From UBA12481 sp012523435 (GTDB lineage: Bacteria; Bacteroidota; Bacteroidia; Bacteroidales; UBA12481), in assembly GCA_028686135.1 (NCBI GenBank), contig JAQUCP010000012.1, forward strand, positions 1 to 64,000: a DNA stretch of 64,000 nt, in the 5' to 3' direction. Made by a program: the position numbers and the translations under genes. The notes below the pieces were generated by a model that had not been told where the DNA came from, did no database searches, and worked only from the letters and a program-made list of their open reading frames with translations. Shown in pieces: positions 58,113 to 64,000 of this stretch. How positions within the stretch are numbered: the stretch's first letter is position 1; each line of letters opens with the position of its first letter.

Positions 58113-60611
58113 ATGTTAAAGATATTTCCTCTATTTCTCCTGCTTTTGTTGCCATCTTGGTCTCTGACTGCTCAGGAGGTTGAATCCAAGCCGCTGCAAG
58201 TGATTGATTATAACATGGAACCGCGAGAGTATGAGATCGGAGGTATCACCGTTTCCGGGGTGCAATATATCTCGCAAAATGTCCTGGTTCAATTTACCGG
58301 ACTGGAGGTTGGCAAACGAATCATGATTCCGGGAGAGGAGATCCGTCAAGCAATAGAAAAATTGTGGGATCAGAACTTGTTTTCAGATGTTCGGATCACC
58401 TATACACGCATTGAAGGAGATGTGATCTTTCTGGATATTTTTCTCCAGGAGATGCCACGCCTGAGTCGATTTTCGTTTTCGGGCATCACGAAGACCGAAG
58501 CCGAAGATTTGCGGGATAAGGTGAAGCTTGTTAGAGGTAACCTGGTGACTCCTTATACGTTACAGACTGCACAAAATGCAGTTCAAAATCATTTTATCAA
58601 TAAAGGATACCTCTATACTGATGTTATCATCCATCAGCGGCCTGATACGGCACTACAGAATTCAACCATTCTTGATATTCTGGTTGACAAGAAGAGTAAG
58701 GTTAAAATCAGAGAGATACAATTTGAGGGAGCTACGGTTTTTCCGGAGAACAAACTCAGGAGGGCAATGAAAGATACCAAACAGAAGACCTGGTACAATA
58801 TTTTCAAGGCCTCCAAATATATCGAGGATAACTTCATTGAAGATCAGGATAATATCATTGCCAAATACAACGAACTGGGTTACCGGGATGCCAGAATTGT
58901 CCGGGACTCGCTTTATCACAATGATGATGGAACCGTTGGATTAATTGTAGGCATAGACGAGGGCCAGCAGTATTTCTTTAGAAACATCTCCTGGGCGGGC
59001 AATACCAAATACTCTTCTGAGCTCCTCTCCATGGCATTGAATATTAAAAAGGGGGATGTTTATGATTTAAACATTTTAGATAATCGTCTGCGTAATGATC
59101 CGGATGCGGTTGGGGCCCTGTATATGGATAATGGGTACCTCTTTTATAGTGCTAATCCTGTTGAGGTGGGCGTTGAAAATGACTCAGTGGATATCCAGAT
59201 TGTCATTGCTGAAGGTCCGCAGGCCAGAATTAACAACGTTATCATCACAGGAAATGACCGGACTAACGAGCATGTCATCCGTCGGGAGATCCGGACTAAG
59301 CCTGGTGACCTCTTTAGCCGTTCGGCCGTGATCCGCTCGGTGCGGGAGCTGGCGCAACTTGGATTCTTCGATCCGGAACAGATTGAGCCTATTCCGATAC
59401 CTAATGAGATGGATGGTACGGTTGATATTGAATATAAGGTAGTTGAGAGAGCAAATGATCAGATTGAGATCTCAGGAGGGTGGGGAGCCAATATGGTGAT
59501 CGGTACACTAGGTGTACGATTCGGAAATTTTTCTGCCAAGAATTTCTTTAACAAGAAAGCCTGGCGTCCTCTGCCTTCGGGTGACGGGCAAAATCTGAGC
59601 ATCCGTGCTCAGTCTAATGGACGATACTATCAGGCCTACAGCGCTTCATTTGTGGAACCATGGCTGGGAGGGAAAAAGCCTAACTCGCTGTCGGTTTCTC
59701 TCTATCATACGGTTCAAACCAACGGCTACCAGTCGATCGATCCCTCCTTTCAATCCATGCGGATATCAGGAGCATCCATCGGACTGGGTCGCAGGTTAAG
59801 CTGGCCTGACGACTGGTTTACCTTGTACAACCAGCTCTCCTTTCAACAATACCGGCTCGATAACTGGTCCTATTTTTTGATTACGGATGGGATTAGCAAT
59901 AACCTGAGTTTTACGACTACTCTCGGACGTAACTCTACCGACCAGATCATCTATCCGAGAATGGGTTCTAATTTCTCGTTGTCACTGCAGATAACTCCGC
60001 CATTCTCTTCGTTTAACGGAAAGGATTACAAGGAGCTAGATAATGCAGAGCGTTATAAGTGGATTGAATACCATAAGTGGTCCTTCAAATCCAGCTGGTA
60101 CACCAAACTCTGGGGGATTGGCGGTGGCGAATCGGGCGAGGTGAGAGATTTTGTGCTGGCTACCAAAGCCGAATTTGGTTACCTGGGTTTCTATAACCGT
60201 TATGCTCGCTCTCCGTTTGAGAGCTTTGAAGTTGGGGGTGACGGGATGATGGGGTATAGTTATTATGGTAAAGACCTGATTGCTCTCCGGGGTTATGCTA
60301 ACGGATCATTAACCCCTGAGGCCGGGGCTAACCTCTATACCAAGTTCACGATGGAGATGCGATTCCCTATTAGCCTGAACCCCAATGCTATGCTTTACGC
60401 CTTAGCATTCCTGGAGGCTGGAAATGCCTGGTATGACTTTACTGATTTCAACCCTTTTAACATGAAGCGATCAGCTGGCTTCGGCGTTCGCATTTACCTG
60501 CCAATGTTCGGCTTGATGGGGGTTGATTGGGGCTATGGATTTGATGACTTCCCAGGAAGCACCGGGAAAAACCGGAGCCAGTTCCATTTTGTGCTCGGAC
60601 CCCAGATGTAA
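58113..60611 (+). CDS. bamA: Outer-membrane protein assembly factor BamA
   Basis: 832-aa Omp85 protein that inserts beta-barrels into the outer membrane. Signal peptide (residues 1-21), five POTRA domains (about 40-450; for example IGGITVSGVQYISQNVLVQF and IREIQFEGATVFPENKLRRA) and a C-terminal 16-strand barrel with the conserved VGGDGMMGYSYYG-like lid segment and GVDWGYGF near the end. The protein ends FVLGPQM, without the usual terminal aromatic residue. Part of uppS-bamA-ompH-ompH-murI. Confidence 0.94.
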   Translation: MLKIFPLFLLLLLPSWSLTAQEVESKPLQVIDYNMEPREYEIGGITVSGVQYISQNVLVQFTGLEVGKRIMIPGEEIRQAIEKLWDQNLFSDVRITYTRIEGDVIFLDIFLQEMPRLSRFSFSGITKTEAEDLRDKVKLVRGNLVTPYTLQTAQNAVQNHFINKGYLYTDVIIHQRPDTALQNSTILDILVDKKSKVKIREIQFEGATVFPENKLRRAMKDTKQKTWYNIFKASKYIEDNFIEDQDNIIAKYNELGYRDARIVRDSLYHNDDGTVGLIVGIDEGQQYFFRNISWAGNTKYSSELLSMALNIKKGDVYDLNILDNRLRNDPDAVGALYMDNGYLFYSANPVEVGVENDSVDIQIVIAEGPQARINNVIITGNDRTNEHVIRREIRTKPGDLFSRSAVIRSVRELAQLGFFDPEQIEPIPIPNEMDGTVDIEYKVVERANDQIEISGGWGANMVIGTLGVRFGNFSAKNFFNKKAWRPLPSGDGQNLSIRAQSNGRYYQAYSASFVEPWLGGKKPNSLSVSLYHTVQTNGYQSIDPSFQSMRISGASIGLGRRLSWPDDWFTLYNQLSFQQYRLDNWSYFLITDGISNNLSFTTTLGRNSTDQIIYPRMGSNFSLSLQITPPFSSFNGKDYKELDNAERYKWIEYHKWSFKSSWYTKLWGIGGGESGEVRDFVLATKAEFGYLGFYNRYARSPFESFEVGGDGMMGYSYYGKDLIALRGYANGSLTPEAGANLYTKFTMEMRFPISLNPNAMLYALAFLEAGNAWYDFTDFNPFNMKRSAGFGVRIYLPMFGLMGVDWGYGFDDFPGSTGKNRSQFHFVLGPQM

Positions 60612-60682
60612 CAGCTAAAAGAAATGTGGCACATTTGTTGTCTCAGGATTGGAACTTAGGGACATTATACTAAACTGATAGA

Positions 60683-60690
60683 TAGGAGGT
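60683..60690 (+). promoter_or_regulatory. Perfect Shine-Dalgarno sequence before ompH
   Basis: TAGGAGGT lies 4 bases before the ATG at 60695, ideal for pairing with the 16S 3' end. Most genes here lack such a site, as is normal in Bacteroidota. Confidence 0.8.
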
Positions 60691-60694
60691 AAAT

Positions 60695-61210
60695 ATGAAG
60701 AAGATACTGTTGATTGTAGGAATTCTGCTCGCTGGCTTTACGATGAGTTATGGCCAGAAGTTTGCTTATGTTAATACGGAGTATATCCTCGGAAGGATTC
60801 CGGCTTATGAGGCAGCCCAGAAGCAGCTCGACCGCTTATCGGAGGAGTGGCAGAAAGAGATTGAAGGCAAAAGAGCAGAGATCGAAAAACTCTATAAAGA
60901 GTACCAGGCCGAACGAGTGCTGTTGACCGAAGAGATGCGGACCAAACGCGAGGAAACGATCATGGCACGGGAAAAAGAGGTCGTTGAGTTACAACGTAAC
61001 TATTTTGCCCCAGAGGGAATGCTTTACAAGCGTAGACAAGAGCTCGTCAAACCTATCCAGGATGATGTGTTTAATGCCATCAAAACCCTAGCAACCGAAG
61101 GAAACTATTCTGTTATTTTCGATTCTGCCTCGGGCCCGACAATGCTATACACTGATCCAAAATTGGATAAGAGCGACGAGGTGCTGGAAAAGGTTGGAAT
61201 TCAGAAATAA
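60695..61210 (+). CDS. Skp/OmpH-family periplasmic chaperone
   Basis: 171 aa. Signal peptide (residues 1-20, ending SYGQ), then the family start KFAYVNTEYILGRIPAYEAAQKQLD, a long charged coiled-coil (about 45-120, rich in Glu, Lys and Arg) and a C-terminal beta strand region (ATEGNYSVIFDSASGPTMLY). Escorts outer-membrane proteins to BamA, by family. First of two tandem copies after bamA. Confidence 0.93.
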   Translation: MKKILLIVGILLAGFTMSYGQKFAYVNTEYILGRIPAYEAAQKQLDRLSEEWQKEIEGKRAEIEKLYKEYQAERVLLTEEMRTKREETIMAREKEVVELQRNYFAPEGMLYKRRQELVKPIQDDVFNAIKTLATEGNYSVIFDSASGPTMLYTDPKLDKSDEVLEKVGIQK

Positions 61211-61222
61211 TTTTTAACTTTG
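61194..61222 (+). promoter_or_regulatory. Promoter of the second ompH gene
   Basis: TTG at 61194-61196, 18 bases, then TAACTTTG at 61215-61222, an exact -7 match. It starts inside the end of the first ompH gene and predicts a leader of about 39 bases. Confidence 0.5.
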
Positions 61223-61267
61223 TCAGCCATTTTCAAGTTACACATTATTAGGAAATTATATTAATAA

Positions 61268-61798
61268 ATGATTAAAATGAAGAAGCTGCTTTTTGCTTTT
61301 ACCACCCTGATGACCCTCATCTTAATGAGCGGGGTTAACCTGAATGCACAGACCAAGATTGGATGGATCAAATCTGATGAACTACTCGCCGTCATGCCCG
61401 AGAGAGATTCGGCCATCAAGAATCTTGAGAAGCAGCGCGACGAAATCCTGAGGACTCTTGAGGGAATGAATGTTGAATTCAACAACAAAGTTGAATCTTA
61501 CACCAAACAGCGCGATTCCCTCTCAGCTTTTGTTCGTCAGTCGAGAGAAGCCGAATTGAGCGATATTCAGGTGAAAATCCAGAATTTCCAGCAAGCTGGT
61601 GAGGTGGAAATTGAGCGTAAGCGTCAAGAACTGTTTCAGCCGATCATTGATAAAGCCCAGAAAGCTATTAAGGCGGTTGCCGAAGAGAACAAGTTCCTAT
61701 ACATCTTAGATGTGTCAACCGGTGCTGCGCTCTATTATCCGGAAGACCCTGCCTATAATATTCTCCCACTGGTGAAGGCCAAATTGGGCATAAAATAG
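61268..61798 (+). CDS. Skp/OmpH-family periplasmic chaperone, second copy
   Basis: 176 aa. Signal peptide (residues 1-28, ending NLNAQ), TKIGWIKSDELLAVMPERDSA at the mature N-terminus, a coiled-coil (about 50-130) and FLYILDVSTGAALYYP near the end. A paralogue of the preceding gene with low overall identity, as in other Bacteroidota. An in-frame ATG at 61277 is an equally good start. No Shine-Dalgarno is seen, unlike the first copy. Confidence 0.92.
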   Translation: MIKMKKLLFAFTTLMTLILMSGVNLNAQTKIGWIKSDELLAVMPERDSAIKNLEKQRDEILRTLEGMNVEFNNKVESYTKQRDSLSAFVRQSREAELSDIQVKIQNFQQAGEVEIERKRQELFQPIIDKAQKAIKAVAEENKFLYILDVSTGAALYYPEDPAYNILPLVKAKLGIK

Positions 61799-61817
61799 TT
61801 AATCTAATGATATTAAG

Positions 61818-61846
61818 ATCCTTGCCGCAGGGCAGGGATTTTTTTT
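61818..61846 (+). terminator. Intrinsic terminator abutting the murI start codon
   Basis: A 9-bp stem (61818-61826 with 61831-61839, one G-T pair) around the loop GCAG, then eight T residues at 61839-61846. The ATG of murI begins at the very next base. It ends the ompH transcript or acts as an attenuator for murI. Confidence 0.8.
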
Positions 61847-62641
61847 ATGAATGCACGACCAGTCATTGGCGTTTTTGATTCAGGAGTTGGAGGCCTTAGT
61901 GTCTATCGATCACTACTTCATGAACTGCCAAGAGAGTCGTTTATCTATTTAGCGGACAATAGGTTTGCTCCTTATGGCTTAAAATCTCGTCAAGTTATTC
62001 TTGAAAGATCGCGCTCCATCAGCGAATTTCTCATTCAACAGGGAGCCGCTCTTATTGTAGTAGCCTGCAATACTGCTACCGGAGCTGCCATCAGCAGACT
62101 TCGCAGGGAGTATTCTATCCCATTTGTCGGGGTGGAACCAGCTGTCAAACCCGCAGCCCTGAAGTCGAAAACAGGACACATCGGTGTGTTAGCAACAGAG
62201 CAAACATTTAAAGGTGAGCATTTTAGGAAAACATACCAGCTTTACTCCCGTTCTGTCAGCGTGCATTTCCGGGCGGGGAATGGGTTGGTTGAGCTGGTAG
62301 AAAATGGCCAGGCAGAATCCCAAGAAGCCAGGGCATTGCTGGAACAGTATTTGATGCCGATGGTTCAGTCGGGTATCGATCAGTTGGTGCTGGGGTGTAC
62401 CCACTTCCCGTTTTTAATTCCCCTGATTCGGGAAATTGTACCGCCTGAGGTAGCGGTGATCGACCCTGCGCCCGCCGTGGCCCGCCAGACCCGCAAAGTT
62501 ATGGAAGATCATGGATTCTTGTTAAACTCTACCGAGACGGGATCGTATCAGTTCTATTCGACCGGAGATACAGGTCCTCTGACCCGTATGCTTCACACGC
62601 TACGCCTCAACTATTCGGTTCTCTCACTGACCTCTGTTTAA
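61847..62641 (+). CDS. murI: Glutamate racemase
   Basis: 264-aa enzyme giving D-glutamate for peptidoglycan. The two-base mechanism uses C74 (VVACNTATGA) and C184 (VLGCTHFPFL); D11 (FDSGVGG) and E150 are also conserved. The start directly follows a terminator T tract; the ORF begins at the expected family start (MNARPVIGVFDSGVGGL), so a downstream start is unlikely. Converges on the carbonic anhydrase-like gene with a 13-base gap. Confidence 0.95.
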   Translation: MNARPVIGVFDSGVGGLSVYRSLLHELPRESFIYLADNRFAPYGLKSRQVILERSRSISEFLIQQGAALIVVACNTATGAAISRLRREYSIPFVGVEPAVKPAALKSKTGHIGVLATEQTFKGEHFRKTYQLYSRSVSVHFRAGNGLVELVENGQAESQEARALLEQYLMPMVQSGIDQLVLGCTHFPFLIPLIREIVPPEVAVIDPAPAVARQTRKVMEDHGFLLNSTETGSYQFYSTGDTGPLTRMLHTLRLNYSVLSLTSV

Positions 62642-62654
62642 TGACCTTGGCGGG

Positions 62655-63176
62655 TCATTGATCACCTTCATACCATTTTGAATAGAACAGATAGTTGTTC
62701 GCGATTCGATCGATCATCTCCCGGGTCTGCGTGGGGTCGATATCCTTAATTTTGCGCGCAGGAATTCCAGCATAGATGCTGTTGGGCTCAACGATAGTCG
62801 AATCCTTGACCACTGCTCCTGCTGCTATAATGGAATTTTCACCAATGACTGCATGGTCGAGAATGATGGCTCCGATGCCGATCAGTACCCGGTTGTGAAT
62901 CTTGGCTCCGTGAACAACTGCCTGATGACCGATGGAAACCGAATCACCGATCTCGATAACCGATTTCTGATACAGGGTGTGCAGGACAGCACCATCCTGG
63001 ATATTGACTCTGTTCCCGATCCGGATGCTATTCACATCTCCCCTGAGAACCGCATTAAACCATACACTGCAGTCGTCGCCCAGAACGACATCTCCGATAA
63101 TCACCGCAGTTTCGGATAGGTAGCAATGGTTACCGATAATTGGCGTGAATCCTCTTACTGATTTTATAAGTGCCAT
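62655..63176 (-). CDS. Gamma-carbonic anhydrase-like hexapeptide-repeat protein
   Basis: 173-aa left-handed beta-helix protein. Hexapeptide repeats run from about residue 20 to 135 (AVIIGDVVLGDDCSVW, NSIRIGNRVNIQDGAV), and the zinc histidines H66 (VLHTL), H84 and H89 (SIGHQAVVHG) are in the expected spacing. The YrdA/PaaY-type group may be a carbonic anhydrase or another acid-related enzyme; the reaction is not settled by sequence. Confidence 0.9.
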   Translation of the reverse strand: MALIKSVRGFTPIIGNHCYLSETAVIIGDVVLGDDCSVWFNAVLRGDVNSIRIGNRVNIQDGAVLHTLYQKSVIEIGDSVSIGHQAVVHGAKIHNRVLIGIGAIILDHAVIGENSIIAAGAVVKDSTIVEPNSIYAGIPARKIKDIDPTQTREMIDRIANNYLFYSKWYEGDQ

Positions 63177-63209
63177 ATTTTTAACTTTTTACAACGAATA
63201 GAAGCCCAA

Positions 63210-63217
63210 CAAAATTA
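63210..63217 (-). promoter_or_regulatory. -7 promoter element of the carbonic anhydrase-like gene
   Basis: On the minus strand the sequence is TAATTTTG, an exact TAnnTTTG match with a predicted leader of about 27 bases. Confidence 0.45.
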
Positions 63218-63256
63218 CAGAAAGCATTTATCATATTTTCCTCTGATAAAACTGTG

Positions 63257-63264
63257 TAAGTTTG
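63257..63264 (+). promoter_or_regulatory. -7 promoter element of korA
   Basis: TAAGTTTG is an exact TAnnTTTG match; the predicted leader is about 25 bases. The -33 region is T-rich without a clear TTTG. Confidence 0.45.
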
Positions 63265-63294
63265 TCCAACAATTAACAATATCCGTATTCAGAT

Positions 63295-64000
63295 ATGAGT
63301 AAAGAGGCAAAAGTAATTGAAATCGAAGAGGTGGCGATACGGTTTTCAGGTGATTCCGGTGATGGTATGCAGTTGACCGGAACACTGTTTTCTGACACGT
63401 CAGCTTTATTCGGGAATGACGTCTCCACGTTTCCAGATTATCCGGCCGAGATCCGTGCTCCGCAGGGTACCGTGGGTGGCGTATCAGGTTTTCAGGTACA
63501 TTTTGGGCATACACGGATCAATACGCCAGGGGATTATTGTGATGTTCTGGTGGTGATGAATCCGGCTGCCCTTAAAGCCAATTTCCGATGGATTAAGCCC
63601 GATGGAATCCTTATTTATGACTCGGATTCCTTCGATGCCAAGGGAATTGAAAAGGCCGGATATAAGTCCGACCCATTCAAAGAGGAGCAGTTGGAGGGAA
63701 TTCAGGTAATTTCTGCCCCGATTTCAAGTCTTACCCGTGAAACATTGAAAGACATCGGGTTAGATCAGAAATCCATCCTGCGTTGTAAAAATATGTTTGC
63801 CCTGGGGATGGTCAGCTGGTTATACGACCGTCCACTGGATCATGCAATAAGCTTTTTTAATAAGAAGTTTGCCTCTAAGCCGATTTTGATCGAGGCTAAC
63901 ACTAAAGTATTGCATAGTGGTTATTACTATGCCGAAACGATTGAAGCTTTTACGTCGAATTACCGGATTAAGCCAGCCGAAATCGAGAAAGGTAAATACC
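63295..64000 (+). CDS. korA: 2-oxoglutarate (2-oxoacid):ferredoxin oxidoreductase subunit alpha, 3' end outside window
   Basis: The first 235 codons of a 2-oxoacid:ferredoxin oxidoreductase alpha chain, which with the beta chain (KorB) converts 2-oxoglutarate to succinyl-CoA or runs the reverse. The fused gamma-type N-terminal domain is visible: RFSGDSGDGMQLTGTLFSD (about residues 16-34), then FPDYPAEIRAPQGTVGGVSG and FQVHFG. In full-length Bacteroidota proteins (about 610 aa) the pyrimidine-binding alpha domain follows, here beyond the edge. The specific 2-oxoacid is inferred. korB is expected downstream. Confidence 0.92.
   Translation, partial: MSKEAKVIEIEEVAIRFSGDSGDGMQLTGTLFSDTSALFGNDVSTFPDYPAEIRAPQGTVGGVSGFQVHFGHTRINTPGDYCDVLVVMNPAALKANFRWIKPDGILIYDSDSFDAKGIEKAGYKSDPFKEEQLEGIQVISAPISSLTRETLKDIGLDQKSILRCKNMFALGMVSWLYDRPLDHAISFFNKKFASKPILIEANTKVLHSGYYYAETIEAFTSNYRIKPAEIEKGKY

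Noticed and set aside
63215..63514. A 99-codon minus-strand frame at the start of korA
   Set aside because: It is antisense to a clear KorA N-terminus, which reads open from 63295 to the window edge.
1..64000. CRISPR arrays, IS elements, prophage, integron or defence islands
   Set aside because: I saw no regularly spaced direct repeats, transposase or integrase-like proteins, or defence families; nearly every interval is filled by core genes.

Overview
The window is chromosomal DNA of a Bacteroidota bacterium, most likely a Bacteroidales-type or related environmental lineage. The evidence is lineage-specific: a type IX secretion (T9SS) C-terminal sorting domain at the left edge, gldE/gldD gliding genes, a DUF6089/PorG-like protein, DUF4924, a PafA-family protein, RprXY-like regulators, KorA, A-rich leaders with almost no Shine-Dalgarno sites, and many exact copies of the Bacteroidota -7 promoter element TAnnTTTG upstream of transcription units. 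No tRNA, rRNA, IS element, prophage or CRISPR array was seen. No gene-free stretch exceeds 300 bases; the longest is the 281-bp gap between the HU and ssb genes.

Layout. (1) 1-720: the broken 3' end of a kelch-repeat, T9SS-sorted surface protein, followed by a terminator. (2) 830-18742: one continuous str-S10-spc-alpha super-operon, rpsL to rplQ, with secY, map, infA and rpoA in the standard Bacteroidota order and no tuf after fusA; it has a clear promoter and a strong terminator. (3) 18770-24836: a UbiD-family decarboxylase converging on DsbD, RNase G, a 30-codon basic ribosomal-type protein and HU. (4) 25068-27437: ssb-gldE-gldD. (5) 27454-32311: a minus-strand operon of a YchF-type ATPase, a PafA-family protein that has lost its active site, a subtilisin-like protease and an outer-membrane barrel protein. 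(6) 32365-35986: transketolase, ECF sigma factor, putative anti-sigma protein and Spy-like periplasmic protein. (7) 35958-40307: hutH and hisS (overlapping), a lysozyme-fold protein and a Tyr-rich secreted protein. (8) 40354-45446: aldehyde dehydrogenase, S9 peptidase and SRAP protein. (9) 45450-48342: sensor kinase, response regulator, Hsp15-like and DUF4924 genes in an overlapping operon. (10) 48427-52721: housekeeping genes pth, rplY, prs, engB, manA and a Dabb protein. (11) 52777-62641: udk, then an esterase/pdxJ pair, then CBS protein, nadK, porG-like, uppS, bamA, two skp/ompH genes and murI, an envelope-biogenesis cluster. (12) 62655-64000: a gamma-carbonic-anhydrase-like protein and the start of korA.

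Most of the window is ordinary core genome. The items that most deserve attention are the PafA homologue in which nearly every catalytic and metal-ligand residue is replaced, sitting in an operon with an intact protease and a barrel protein; the 30-residue protein between HU and RNase G that matches the bS22/mS38 (COX24/AURKAIP1) pattern; a 34-bp near-perfect palindrome inside pth; a hairpin filling the predicted leader of the porG-like gene; a terminator that ends exactly at the murI start codon; and a perfect Shine-Dalgarno sequence before the first ompH gene. I did not find a clear-cut new defence, secretion or metabolic system.
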